Positions 1-8,176 of a stretch of 27,076 bases of DNA are shown here, piece after piece (the first letter of the stretch is position 1; every line of letters starts with the position of its first letter). The stretch is from contig CAYWTL010000033.1 of assembly GCA_964460245.1 (NCBI GenBank), forward strand, positions 1-27,076. The letters run 5' to 3'. Source of the DNA: JAXDBM01 sp964460245. Lineage in GTDB: Bacteria; Desulfobacterota; Syntrophia; Syntrophales; Fen-1087. The notes beneath the pieces are model-generated. The model saw nothing but the letters and a program-made list of their open reading frames with translations. It made no database searches and was not told where the DNA came from. Both the position numbers and the translations under genes were made by a program.

Positions 1-892
1 CCCGCGGCGCATCGCTCATGGGAATGATCCGGAACAGGCCGCTTTCCTCCACCATTGCGATTCCGTTGAGCCTGAGAATGACCTCCAGCAGCGGCAGGAC
101 ATTCTCCTCCGCCACGGGGGAGATGGACCGGAAAGTCACCCGACCCTTGACGCGCGGGTCGATGACGTAGTTTTTTCGCAGAATGTTGGCAAATACGGTC
201 TGGATCACCGAATAGACGTCCGCATCGTCAAAGTTCAGGCTGACCTGCGGACCGCTCCGCACCGCCGTGGGCATTGCGGCCCGGGGCGGCGGCATGGTCT
301 GGACGGCCGGTGGAGCGGGGAACGCTGCGCCGGGAATCTGCGGATGATCCTGACCTGCAGTCACGGAAGGGGGCGCCGGCGGACCCGCTCCGGGCGGTAT
401 GGGAAGGTCGGGAATAACGGGCCCGCCCTGTGACGCAGTGGCCGGCTGCTTCGGACCGGAAGGTTTTAGAGAGGCTGTCGGCGCCCGCACGCCCGGTGGG
501 GGAGGAACTGCCGGCAATGTCGGGGTTTCGGGCCGGACCAACGGTCTCGCCGGTTGCGGCAACGCGGGGACGTCGGGTCCCGTTGTTGCCGCTGCAGTGG
601 GATGGGTCGTTGACTGCGCAATCTCGAAAGTGGAAACCTCCGCGGCGTCGGGAGACGATACCGAGATGAAGGAAACGGTGTTCGGCAATGCCGTCAACGG
701 CGTGGAATCGGCCTTTTTCGCTGACTGCTTGGTCAGGTCGGAACGTTCGCCGCGGGCTGCGTTCCCCACAGGGGCCGCCGATAGCGCTCGAGGCTGCAGG
801 CAGGCCAGCAGCAGGAATATGAAAACGAAAACAAGAGAAAGAATCGGAGCGTTTTTACGTTCGGATTGTCCTTGCCGTGTTTGCGCAATCAT
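1..892 (-). CDS. gspD: Type II secretion secretin GspD, N-terminal part (cut by window edge)
   Basis: GspD forms the outer-membrane channel of the T2SS. The visible 297 codons start at an ATG behind AGGAGGAAGGGG. An N-terminal hydrophobic segment ends in LLLACLQPR, which could be a lipobox or part of a signal peptide ending near ALSA. A stretch of about 180 residues rich in Pro, Ala and Thr follows. Around residue 213 the typical secretin N0 start appears (VSLNFDDADVYSVIQTVF, then KNYVIDPRVKGRVTF), followed by the first part of the N1 region (LLEVILRLNGIAMVEESG). The N2, N3 and secretin core lie outside the window. The long linker before N0 is unusual, because N0 normally follows the signal peptide closely. 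The gene is the last visible one of the gsp operon and sits 75 bases downstream of gspG. The identity as a T2SS secretin is supported by the operon; the lipoprotein idea is inference. Confidence 0.9.
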   Translation of the reverse strand, partial: MIAQTRQGQSERKNAPILSLVFVFIFLLLACLQPRALSAAPVGNAARGERSDLTKQSAKKADSTPLTALPNTVSFISVSSPDAAEVSTFEIAQSTTHPTAAATTGPDVPALPQPARPLVRPETPTLPAVPPPPGVRAPTASLKPSGPKQPATASQGGPVIPDLPIPPGAGPPAPPSVTAGQDHPQIPGAAFPAPPAVQTMPPPRAAMPTAVRSGPQVSLNFDDADVYSVIQTVFANILRKNYVIDPRVKGRVTFRSISPVAEENVLPLLEVILRLNGIAMVEESGLFRIIPMSDAPR

Positions 893-967
893 TCGTCTCC
901 CCTTCCTCCTGTTCGAAACATCGTTTGGCCGCCCGGCATCCGTTCATTCGATGCATGCCCTGGCGGA

Positions 968-1399
968 TCATTCCCAGCTTGAGATGTCCTTGTCTTCGCC
1001 GTCCCCGCCTGGCGCGTCGTCGCGTCCGTAGGAATAGAGGTCGTAATCTCCATGCGTTCCCGGGCATTGATACCGGTATGGCTTGCCCCACGGATCGTTC
1101 GGCAGCGCCTTCTTCAGATAAGGCCCCTCCCATTTCTCGATGCCCGGATTGGTCGCGAGGGCATTGAGGCCCTCCTGCGTGGTCGGATAACGGCCGACAT
1201 CCAGGCGGAAATGGTCGAGCCCCTGCCCCATCAGCTCGATCTGGGCGAGCGCTGCAGACTGTTTGCCCTTTCCGAGTTTGGGAAACAAGCGTGGTCCCAC
1301 GAGGGCCGCCAGCAGCGCGATAATGACCATGACGACCAGCAATTCAATGAGGGTGAAACCCTTACCCCCTCGGATTTGATTGATTTTCTCCATCATCAT
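968..1399 (-). CDS. gspG: Major pseudopilin GspG
   Basis: GspG is the main subunit of the periplasmic pseudopilus. The 143-residue protein has a short basic leader and a type IV prepilin cleavage site G14/F15 followed by TLIELLVVMVIIALLAALV, with the conserved Glu at mature position 5. The C-terminal half shows the GspG signature GRYPTTQEGL, then PYLKKALPNDPWGKPY, and the Asp-rich calcium-binding loop around GRDDAPGGDGEDKDI. The start is the first of three consecutive ATG codons, placed 8 bases after GGAGG. The gene lies between gspC and gspD, away from the other pseudopilin genes, which is not the classic gspC-D-E-F-G-H order. The 100-base gap from gspC holds no other gene. The prepilin peptidase needed to process it is not in the window. 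Confidence 0.96.
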   Translation of the reverse strand: MMMEKINQIRGGKGFTLIELLVVMVIIALLAALVGPRLFPKLGKGKQSAALAQIELMGQGLDHFRLDVGRYPTTQEGLNALATNPGIEKWEGPYLKKALPNDPWGKPYRYQCPGTHGDYDLYSYGRDDAPGGDGEDKDISSWE

Positions 1400-1499
1400 T
1401 TCCCGAACCTCCGTTCCGGATGTTCAATCATCCGCATAACTTTCGTTGCCCTCGTGATCGATGCCGATTCCGGACCAACCCCGCTTGTGGCCTTTCCCT

Positions 1500-2303
1500 T
1501 CAGGGACGCCTCGGCACCGGCGGCACGGCCGCGGCAGCCGCGGCAGGCGGCGACTTCGCCGACGGAAGAATCCCTGGCTGTGACGCTGCCGGAACCGGCT
1601 CAGGCGGCAGCGGAAACGGCGGCCTTGCCATCTTGGGCGACATCTTTGTGGCGGGTATCCGCTGCGGCGACGCCGGGATCGGTTCAGGCGGCAGTGAAGC
1701 CGGCGGCCTCGCAGGCCCGGAAGGCGTCCGCTGCGGCGCTGAAGCCGCCGACGCCTTTGCAGGCGCGGCGCCGGTTCCGGTGATTTCGCTCTTTCGCTCC
1801 TTGATCTCGTCCAGGTAAATGGTCATGCGATCCTCCCCGCTGACCAGAACAACCATCTTCTCCGTCACCTGCTGGAGCCTGTAGCCGCTGATGCTTTCCC
1901 CCTCTTTCAGGGCAACCTGCCGCACGCCGCGCCCGGGGCTTGTCGGCGCTGCCTTTTTGTCCTGGACGAATGCGACCTTCAGCCCTCCCGCAATCATCGT
2001 GCCGTGAAGAACCAGTTCAGGCCGGGGGACCTGCTGGACCGCCTTTTTTTCCGGGGGAATCACCCGGTTCGGATGGAAGACATTCTGCGCTTCGATGACG
2101 GCATAATCGGCCGGAGGCTGCTTCTCCGGTTCCGCGGCGGCAACGGCCGTTCCGGCCGGAATTTCCTTCACATGCGGCATGTTCATCGAGAGGGGCGCGT
2201 TCAGCAGCGGATAGAGGAAATAAAAGAAAAACGCGCCTGCGGCCACGATCAGGCAGAGGTTCAGGACATTGAGGCTGTCGATCAGGTATTGGCCGAACTT
2301 CAC
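1500..2303 (-). CDS. gspC: Inner-membrane T2SS protein GspC with Pro/Ala-rich tail
   Basis: GspC connects the inner-membrane platform to the N0 domain of GspD. The 267-residue protein starts at a GTG one base after the gspM stop codon, with GGGGAAG as a plausible ribosome site. It has a short cytoplasmic segment, one membrane helix (LNLCLIVAAGAFFFYFLYPL), then an HR-type domain near residues 65-175 with the elements LVLHGTMIAGGLKVAFVQD and ALKEGESISGYRL. From about residue 175 onward it turns into a low-complexity tail rich in Pro, Ala and Ser, with a repeated LPPEP(I/V)PA motif, where other GspC proteins often carry a PDZ or coiled-coil domain. The operon position between gspM and gspG/gspD fits. 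The assignment rests on the HR-like domain, topology and context. Confidence 0.85.
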   Translation of the reverse strand: MKFGQYLIDSLNVLNLCLIVAAGAFFFYFLYPLLNAPLSMNMPHVKEIPAGTAVAAAEPEKQPPADYAVIEAQNVFHPNRVIPPEKKAVQQVPRPELVLHGTMIAGGLKVAFVQDKKAAPTSPGRGVRQVALKEGESISGYRLQQVTEKMVVLVSGEDRMTIYLDEIKERKSEITGTGAAPAKASAASAPQRTPSGPARPPASLPPEPIPASPQRIPATKMSPKMARPPFPLPPEPVPAASQPGILPSAKSPPAAAAAAVPPVPRRP

Positions 2304-2304
2304 G

Positions 2305-2859
2305 CTACTTCCCCATGCTCATCGCTGAAACCCGAAACTTCACCATCAGCTCCCGCGGCTCGCGCATGTTCCGGACCCGAACATCGATCTCCCGCATCGC
2401 CAGCGCCACCTGACTGGCTTCAAAGGCATTGAGGATGTCATGGAGCGCGCGGGTCTCCGGCACGACGGCGTCGATGCTCACCGTGATGACCTTGAACCGG
2501 TTCAGATCCTCCGGCTTTTCCACGCGCTCGCTGGTGATGGTTCCTCCCCTGCCGGTGACCGTTCCCTTGATCATGTTCTGCAGGTTGGCGGCCGCGACGG
2601 AAGGCGTCTGCCCTTCCACCATTCGGGTTTCCTCGGCCCTGCGCGTCTCCTTCAGGGCATTGATCCGGCTCTCCAGTTCGTCCTTCCCGGCGATGGCATT
2701 CACGTACTTCTCCAGTGTCGTCCGCTTGGCCTCCTTCAGTTCGGCGAGGGACTGCCGCTCGGCCTGTACGGTCAAATACACGTAATCATAAAAGGCAAGA
2801 CCGAGAAGGACGAGCAACAGCGGGACAAGCCAGAACAGGATTTTACTGTTTTTTCCCAT
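2305..2859 (-). CDS. gspM: T2SS platform protein GspM (PilO-like)
   Basis: This 184-residue protein is the GspM/PilO-type partner of GspL in the inner-membrane platform. It has a short N-terminus, a single membrane helix at about residues 8-28 (ILFWLVPLLLVLLGLAFYDY), a periplasmic coiled-coil at about 32-80 rich in Glu, Lys and Leu, and a C-terminal ferredoxin-like region with the pattern expected of the T2SS M/PilO family (ANLQNMIKGTVTGRGGTITS, then VSIDAVVPETRALHDILNAF). The ATG overlaps the 3' end of gspL by 17 bases and has AAGGGTGAAAG just upstream. It is much shorter than many GspL partners and has no cytoplasmic domain, as expected for GspM. Confidence 0.85.
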   Translation of the reverse strand: MGKNSKILFWLVPLLLVLLGLAFYDYVYLTVQAERQSLAELKEAKRTTLEKYVNAIAGKDELESRINALKETRRAEETRMVEGQTPSVAAANLQNMIKGTVTGRGGTITSERVEKPEDLNRFKVITVSIDAVVPETRALHDILNAFEASQVALAMREIDVRVRNMREPRELMVKFRVSAMSMGK

Positions 2860-4387
2860 CTTTCACCCTTGCATGCTCCACCTTCATCCCCTCGATTTCC
2901 ATGCGGATCACGAAGCGGTCCGCGTTCATCCGGCTGTCCCGGATCGTGGGCGATGTGAACTCCGCCTTGGCGAAAACGGGCGATGCCTCGATCAGGGGCA
3001 GGATGTCCGTGGCGGATGTCGCGTAACCCTCAAGCGATATGTCCGACTCGTTTACGTGGACCCGCGTGAGCCAGACGCTTCTGGGCAGAATGACGGTCAG
3101 CTCCTTCAGGATGTTCAGAAAGTGTGGCTTCGCCTTCTTGAACTCCGTGACCGCCTTGAGTTCTTCCCTCAGCGCGTCATGCTCCTTCCGCAGGGCCTCG
3201 ATCTTCTTGATCTCTCCCTTGCGCGACGACACTTCCTGATCGATCATCGCGATCATTCGATGATCCCGGTACAGGGGGAGGCCCAGGGCCAGGCCGGCCA
3301 TGGCGAGAAGCAGCGCGGCCAGGATCAGGGTCAGCGCCACCGGCGGCCGGGCGCGTTCGGTCCGGCCGCGGCGCAGCAGGTTCATGGCCTTCGATTTCGT
3401 CCACAGGGAGGCGAGCACCCCACCGATGGCCTCGGGTGGAACCTCCTTCCCTTGCTTTTCGCCCCGGTATCCCGGAATCGGCAAATCGCCTTCCTCGAGC
3501 GCTTCGAGAGGGATTCGAACCCGCTCCTCCAGGGGAGCGCATGGCACCACGTCCCCGCGCGCATGGACCATCATCCGCGGCGCCACGGCACGCTCTTTCA
3601 GGTCCGCGATCCAGGGACCGACCTCTTCCGCCACATCGGCCATGACCCGTTCGTCCGGACCGGCACCGTTGAAGGATCCGGCGCACCCGGCGACCACGAC
3701 GCCCTGGCGAAAAAACCCCGCCTCGAAAGCTCCGGGGTGGATATCGAGATAGATGAGGTCCCGCTCCCGCCAGACATAATTCAGATAGGCGGAGGCGGCG
3801 GCAAGATTCGTGTCGATCCGCTCAACCGCCAGGCCTCTTTCCCCCAGGGCCCGAATGTAAGGCTCTACCGCATCCCGCTTCAGGGCCGTAACGGCAAGCT
3901 GGAGCGTTCCGTTTCCCTCTTTCAGGATCCGGAAGTCGAAATAGGCATCATCGGACGAAAAGGGTGTGATTCGGTCCAATTCGAAGGACACCACTTCCGC
4001 CAGATTGTCCCGCGCCGCCGACGGCAGTTCCGTTTGCTGAATGACGGACCATGCCTTGGGGATGCAGAGCATGATGGGGGGATTTTTCAGCTTCGCCTGT
4101 CGACAGTATTGCAGGACTGTCAGGGCGATCGTTTCCGGTGCCGGGAAACGGCGCTCCTGGAAACGGTGCGTTTCGTAGCCCAGAATCCGGATGCGGTTGA
4201 GCATGCGGGTTCCGTGGGCGATCGACAGAAAGTCGATACCCATGGAAACGGAGAGCTGCCGGCGGGGCATGACGGCTTCACGGACCGGGTTGAAGGTCAG
4301 GGCGCTCCGGAAGGTGCGAACCGCGGCGAGCGCCCCGGCTTTCATCCTGTTCAGCGCCACGGATTCCCTGAAACGCATCTTCATCAT
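2843..4387 (-). CDS. gspL: T2SS platform protein GspL (PilM-PilN type fusion)
   Basis: GspL anchors the GspE ATPase to the membrane and pairs with GspM. The 514-residue protein shows a cytoplasmic actin-like PilM-type domain over about residues 45-330 (SVSMGIDFLSIAHG, VVSFELDRITPF, VERIDTNLAAASAYLNYV). A membrane helix at about 350-372 (ALTLILAALLLAMAGLALGL) follows, then a coiled coil, and then a periplasmic PilN-like domain with LNILKELTVILPRSVWLTRV and ISLEGYATSATDILPLIEAS. This fused PilM-PilN layout is the standard GspL architecture. The start ATG overlaps the gspK stop as ATGA. About 40 residues precede the actin-like fold, so a slightly later start is possible. Its 3' end overlaps gspM. 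Confidence 0.9.
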   Translation of the reverse strand: MMKMRFRESVALNRMKAGALAAVRTFRSALTFNPVREAVMPRRQLSVSMGIDFLSIAHGTRMLNRIRILGYETHRFQERRFPAPETIALTVLQYCRQAKLKNPPIMLCIPKAWSVIQQTELPSAARDNLAEVVSFELDRITPFSSDDAYFDFRILKEGNGTLQLAVTALKRDAVEPYIRALGERGLAVERIDTNLAAASAYLNYVWRERDLIYLDIHPGAFEAGFFRQGVVVAGCAGSFNGAGPDERVMADVAEEVGPWIADLKERAVAPRMMVHARGDVVPCAPLEERVRIPLEALEEGDLPIPGYRGEKQGKEVPPEAIGGVLASLWTKSKAMNLLRRGRTERARPPVALTLILAALLLAMAGLALGLPLYRDHRMIAMIDQEVSSRKGEIKKIEALRKEHDALREELKAVTEFKKAKPHFLNILKELTVILPRSVWLTRVHVNESDISLEGYATSATDILPLIEASPVFAKAEFTSPTIRDSRMNADRFVIRMEIEGMKVEHARVKDGKKQ

Positions 4388-5355
4388 GACCCCGCCGCGG
4401 AAGGACTCTGAAAATAAACGATCCGGTATTTCTGCGCGCCTTCGATCACGACGGTTGCCCGAACGGTGTAACGGCGCTTTTCATCGTCCCGGTAGCCCGT
4501 CGCGTCGATGGTGAAAACATTCGACTCCGCCATGGTGACATAGGGGGCGATGTCTCCGAACTCGGCGTCCGTCCATCCGGCGGACTCCTGCGCCTTTTCC
4601 GCGGGTCCCAGATCGCGGTACGCCAGGACGCGCCGGATCATGTCGTCCGTCATGCCCGGAATCGCCTTGAGAACCTCGGGGGGAGCCGTGTTCAAACTGA
4701 TCTTGTCTCCTCCGGCAAAAACGGTGCAGAAGGACAGCATGCCCCTCTGCTCCCCGCTGCCGTGGAGGATGGCGCTCGTCACGCCCCGCACGTAGGCCAG
4801 CTCTCCCAGACTGTCGAAGTCCGCGTTCTTCGCCCGGTACGGTTTTGAAAGGGACTGGTAGTACCCGTCCTCGGCCCCGTTCAGACGGTGCAGATTGTCT
4901 CCGTCCTTCCAGTCCAGGATGGAATCGACGATGATGGCTGCCCGCTCCTCCGCCACGCCGTTGTTCATGAGCAGGTTTTTCAGAACGATGCCGCTTTCGT
5001 CCGTGAGGGCGTTCAGGTTGATCTTCCCCGACTCCTCCATGATCCGTATGCGGTAGTGTCCGCCGGAAATTTCCGTCTCGTAGGCGCGGCCGTCACACCG
5101 GTACGGTTCAGCCCCCTCGAGGATCGACTGCTGGTCCCGGTTGGCCTGCCGGTAAAGCAGTTCCAGGACGCCCCGCTGGAATCCTGCCTCGGCCAGAAAC
5201 TTGTAATCCAGTTCCTCCTTGAAGGACAGAGTGGCCAACGCGTCCGACCGGGTCAGCAGGGACAGCGACAGCGCGGCCATCGACATCAGGGCGACAACCC
5301 ACAAAACCAGGATCAGGGCGATTCCCCGATCGGAAAATCCGGCCACCCTCATCAT
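4384..5355 (-). CDS. gspK: Minor pseudopilin GspK
   Basis: GspK is the large minor pseudopilin that sits at the pseudopilus tip with GspI and GspJ. The N-terminus has a basic leader, then RG/IALILVLWVVALMSMAA. As is usual for GspK, the mature position 5 is not Glu. The body shows the GspK marks ESGKINLNALTDESG, DSILDWKDGDN, YYQSLSKPYRAKNADFDSL and the helix-hairpin region SLNTAPPEVLKAIPGM. The chosen ATG, which gives 323 residues, follows GCGGGGATAAACGA. An upstream ATG at 5397 is also in frame and would add 14 residues, but no Shine-Dalgarno sequence precedes it. The stop overlaps the gspL start. The protein is of normal family length. Confidence 0.93.
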   Translation of the reverse strand: MMRVAGFSDRGIALILVLWVVALMSMAALSLSLLTRSDALATLSFKEELDYKFLAEAGFQRGVLELLYRQANRDQQSILEGAEPYRCDGRAYETEISGGHYRIRIMEESGKINLNALTDESGIVLKNLLMNNGVAEERAAIIVDSILDWKDGDNLHRLNGAEDGYYQSLSKPYRAKNADFDSLGELAYVRGVTSAILHGSGEQRGMLSFCTVFAGGDKISLNTAPPEVLKAIPGMTDDMIRRVLAYRDLGPAEKAQESAGWTDAEFGDIAPYVTMAESNVFTIDATGYRDDEKRRYTVRATVVIEGAQKYRIVYFQSPSAAGS

Positions 5356-5403
5356 TCGTTTATCCCCGCGCTTTCCATAACATATCTGACGAATCATTGC
5401 CGT

Positions 5404-6033
5404 TTATTTTTTCGGCCTGGCTTCAAGCGGAGCGAGAATTTTCGTCTCCCCGCCGCCTCTGACGAACCGCACCTGCACCTGCTCCGGGTACCGCGTGCCG
5501 TCGGACCACTCCTCCGTCCACTCCGCCTTCTCTTCGGCCGCCTTTGTCGCGAAATAGGAGAACGAGAGGGATTTCAGGTCGTCGAAAAGCCGGATTTCTC
5601 GAGTCCCTTCCATGCCGACAGGCCGTTCCGAGGCGTAGAGCGCCAGCCGGCCACCTTCGTCGGCCTCCAGCCGGTAGGAGACGATCACGCATCCCCTGTC
5701 CTCCCCCCAGATCGAGCGGTTCGTGGCGAATCGCAGCGACTTCCCGTCCCCCTTCATGTAATATCTTTTTCCCCCGTCTTCCTCATAGGTCAGGGGCGCC
5801 GCCGACTGGAGCTGGGCGGTCAGGATTTCGAAGGAGGTCCGGTACCGCTCGAGGGCGTCCATCCGTCTCTCCCCGGCATCGATCGCGCGGAAGCCCATCC
5901 TCATGGCGCCGCCCAGAAGGATAACGATGAGCGCCAGGAGGGTGATCGATACCAGCAATTCGAGGAGTGTGAAGCCCCGCTGCCTTTTGACTCTTCTTAC
6001 CGGCCCGAAAATCCGGCAGATCCGCTTTTTCAT
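5404..6033 (-). CDS. gspJ: Minor pseudopilin GspJ
   Basis: This 209-residue protein is a minor pseudopilin of the tip complex. A basic leader (MKKRICRIFGPVRRVKRQ) ends in the prepilin site RG20/F21, followed by TLLELLVSITLLALIVILL with Glu at mature position 5. The rest matches GspJ-type proteins in length and pattern, for example RTSFEILTAQLQSAAPLTYE near the start of the globular domain and a late IRLFDDLKSLSFSYF segment before a Trp-rich strand. The ATG overlaps the gspI TGA as ATGA, which points to translational coupling. The same frame stays open upstream across gspI and into gspH, but that part makes no sensible protein and is only a shadow of those genes. Confidence 0.92.
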   Translation of the reverse strand: MKKRICRIFGPVRRVKRQRGFTLLELLVSITLLALIVILLGGAMRMGFRAIDAGERRMDALERYRTSFEILTAQLQSAAPLTYEEDGGKRYYMKGDGKSLRFATNRSIWGEDRGCVIVSYRLEADEGGRLALYASERPVGMEGTREIRLFDDLKSLSFSYFATKAAEEKAEWTEEWSDGTRYPEQVQVRFVRGGGETKILAPLEARPKK

Positions 6034-6440
6034 GATTTCTGCCCGACCGTGTTCCGGTTGTCGGTCCGCTCCACCACCTTCAGGGTCCTCAAGGTGAGGG
6101 ACTTCCTGCGCGACGCCGTTTCCCAGGAAAAGGTCATCTCGATTCGCAGGAGCTTGACCGGCAGCTCTTCCGTCCGCTCCTTTTCGGCCTCCGAAACGGA
6201 GACCGCCACCCGGTAGCCCTGATCTGTCTCCGCCTGCCAGGACGCCTCCTCGATCCTGTCGCGTTCGGTGATCTCGCGCATCACCGCCTCGGCCCGGGTC
6301 AGGGCCTCCATGTAATCCTGCGATGTCCCGACGGTCCTCAGGTTCGCCGAGAAGAGCTGCACCAGGTAGACCACCGCGAACCCGATCACCGTCAGGGCCG
6401 CCATGATTTCGATCAGTGTGAATCCCCGCGCCGTTTTCAA
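6030..6440 (-). CDS. gspI: Minor pseudopilin GspI
   Basis: GspI is the 136-residue minor pseudopilin thought to nucleate the GspI-J-K tip complex. It begins with a very short leader, MKTARG/FTLIEIMAALTVIGFAVVYL, and has the conserved Glu five residues after the cleavage point. The segment NLRTVGTSQDYMEALTRAEAVM agrees with the usual GspI helix that follows the hydrophobic part, where many members have Ala-rich A.LA..QAE text. The start lies 3 bases from the gspH stop and the end overlaps the gspJ start, so it sits firmly inside the operon. The length is normal for the family. Confidence 0.92.
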   Translation of the reverse strand: MKTARGFTLIEIMAALTVIGFAVVYLVQLFSANLRTVGTSQDYMEALTRAEAVMREITERDRIEEASWQAETDQGYRVAVSVSEAEKERTEELPVKLLRIEMTFSWETASRRKSLTLRTLKVVERTDNRNTVGQKS

Positions 6441-6443
6441 TCC

Positions 6444-6923
6444 CTAATCTCGCCTCCCGCGGACGACCGCGAAACCCATGACCGGATCGGGCCGGATGGA
6501 CACGACCCGTCGGCCGGCCGTCACCACCACGGCGCCGCCTTCGATTCCCCCGTACGGCAAAAATGCCAGGCAATGGACCCCCTGCTCGACTTCCCCGGCC
6601 AGCGGATCGTCGATTCGGATCCCGATTTCGCCGGGGATCTTTCGGGAAGGCCTTCCCTCGATGCCGTAGGTTCTCTCGTCGAGATTCACCACGATCGACT
6701 GCTTCTGCATTTGGGTCCGGGCCATTGAACGTGCCTGCCGCATCGTCGCCGATATTTCCCGCACCGTCGCGTCCAGCGCGGCCGAGGGCAGCCGCCCCAT
6801 CATGGCGATGACGCCCATGCCCACCATGAGCGCGGCCAGAAAGAGGACGATGACGAGTTCCAGCAGGGTAAAGCCGCCGGACCGGCTCCGCTTGAACGGC
6901 CGGCGGCGCGCGGTTGACTCCAT
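6444..6923 (-). CDS. gspH: Minor pseudopilin GspH
   Basis: GspH is a minor pseudopilin that links the tip complex to the GspG shaft. The protein has an Arg-rich leader, then SGG/FTLLELVIVLFLAALMVGM with Glu at mature position 5, and a GspH-like body (EISATMRQARSMARTQ, then a beta-rich half with PYGGIEGGAVVVTAGRRVVSIRPD). The chosen ATG follows GGGAG at 8 bases and gives 159 residues. An earlier in-frame GTG at 6983 overlaps the gspF stop as GTGA and would add 20 residues, but it lacks a good ribosome site. Both give the same mature protein after leader cleavage. Genes on either side are gspF and gspI. Confidence 0.9.
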   Translation of the reverse strand: MESTARRRPFKRSRSGGFTLLELVIVLFLAALMVGMGVIAMMGRLPSAALDATVREISATMRQARSMARTQMQKQSIVVNLDERTYGIEGRPSRKIPGEIGIRIDDPLAGEVEQGVHCLAFLPYGGIEGGAVVVTAGRRVVSIRPDPVMGFAVVRGRRD

Positions 6924-6979
6924 GTTACGCACTCCCGAACCCCGGCTTCGGCCATGTTTTCTGGCGCCCGGCCGCCCCT

Positions 6980-8176
6980 TCACAGCGGCAGGTCCGTGAT
7001 GCTGAAAATGGCCATGAGCATGGAGACCACGATGAATCCGATCAGGACGCCCATGAAGAGGATCATGACCGGTTCCAGGAATCCGACAAAGCGCTTGATC
7101 GCCTCGCGGAGGCTTTTTTCATAGAGGACGGCCACTTTCGTGAGCATGACGTTCAACTGGCCCGTCTCCTCGCCCACCTTGATCATGGACAGTGCCAGCG
7201 CCGGGAACACGCCGGCTTCCGCGAGGGGCCTGGCGATCCCCCTACCCTCCTTCGCGCCCTTCACCACCGCGTCGATCGAAGCGGCCATCACCCGGTTGCT
7301 CATGACGTCCCTCGCGTTTTTCAGGGCCTGCAGCAGCGGGACGCCGCTCGCGAGCAGCGTCCCCAGGGTGCGGCAGAACCTCGCGGTCTCCAGCTTCACC
7401 AGCACGTTTCCCATCAACCTCAGCTTCAGGCGGTCCCACTGATAGCGCCCGGTCTCGGTCCGGATGTACTTCCGGCCGGCCAGGGCCCCCGCGACGACGG
7501 CGGCAGCCAGGATCCAGGAAACGGATCGCACGGTCCCGGCGAGGGTCAGGAGGATCTTCGTCGGCACGGGAAGCGCTCCGCCCAGTTCGGTGAAGATCGC
7601 GGAAAACTTCGGCAGGACGAAGGTGAACAGGAGGATGATCGACAGGATGCCCGTCAGCACGAGGATCGCGGGGTAAATCATCGCCGAGATGACGTGATCG
7701 CGCAGCTCCTTTGCGGATTCCAGGAATTCGCCCAGCCGCTCCAGCACGTCCTGCAGGATCCCGCCGGATTCGCCGGCCCGGACCATGTTGACGTAAAGCC
7801 TCGGAAAGACTTTGGGGTAATTCAGCAGGGCGTCGGAAAAGGAGCTGCCCTCCCGGATGGAATTCAGGGTCTCTTGGACGACCCGGCGCATCGCCTCGTT
7901 GTCGGAGATGTCCAGGATGACGTGTAGCGCGCGGTCCAGGGGCAGGCCCGCGTTGAGGAGGGCTGACAGTTCCGTGGTGAATGCGATGAGATCGATCTTT
8001 GCGGACCGGACAAAGCGTTTCCCACCCATCAGCCCCTCTTTCCGGGGCGTGACGGAAAGCGGGATGAGGCCGCCGTCCTTCAGCTTCTCAGCCGCCGCCT
8101 TCCGGTCCGCGGCCTCGATGGTCCCCTCCCGGACCGCACCGTCCCGTGTCGCTGTCCGGTAAACGAAGGTCGCCAC
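6980..8176 (-). CDS. gspF: Inner-membrane platform protein GspF
   Basis: GspF is the multi-pass membrane core of the T2SS platform. The 398-residue protein carries the two repeated T2SSF domains. The first (about residues 70-190) has FTTELSALLNAGLPLDRAL, GSSFSDALLNYPKVFPRLYV and MVRAGESGGILQDVLERLGE. The second (about 270-392) has FCRTLGTLLASGVPLLQAL and MIKVGEETGQLNVMLTKVA. Membrane helices lie at about 165-190, 215-235 and 365-392. The start is GTG, directly after the gspE stop codon, with AGGAG six bases upstream. Length and domain order are standard. Confidence 0.96.
   Translation of the reverse strand: MATFVYRTATRDGAVREGTIEAADRKAAAEKLKDGGLIPLSVTPRKEGLMGGKRFVRSAKIDLIAFTTELSALLNAGLPLDRALHVILDISDNEAMRRVVQETLNSIREGSSFSDALLNYPKVFPRLYVNMVRAGESGGILQDVLERLGEFLESAKELRDHVISAMIYPAILVLTGILSIILLFTFVLPKFSAIFTELGGALPVPTKILLTLAGTVRSVSWILAAAVVAGALAGRKYIRTETGRYQWDRLKLRLMGNVLVKLETARFCRTLGTLLASGVPLLQALKNARDVMSNRVMAASIDAVVKGAKEGRGIARPLAEAGVFPALALSMIKVGEETGQLNVMLTKVAVLYEKSLREAIKRFVGFLEPVMILFMGVLIGFIVVSMLMAIFSITDLPL

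Noticed and set aside
2873..4411. A 512-codon open frame on the plus strand opposite gspL
   Set aside because: It mirrors gspL on the other strand, a common effect in GC-rich DNA. The text is Arg/His/Gln-rich with no family pattern.
4888..6216. Long plus-strand open frame opposite gspK, gspJ and gspI
   Set aside because: It covers three well-supported pseudopilin genes on the minus strand and has no recognisable domain.
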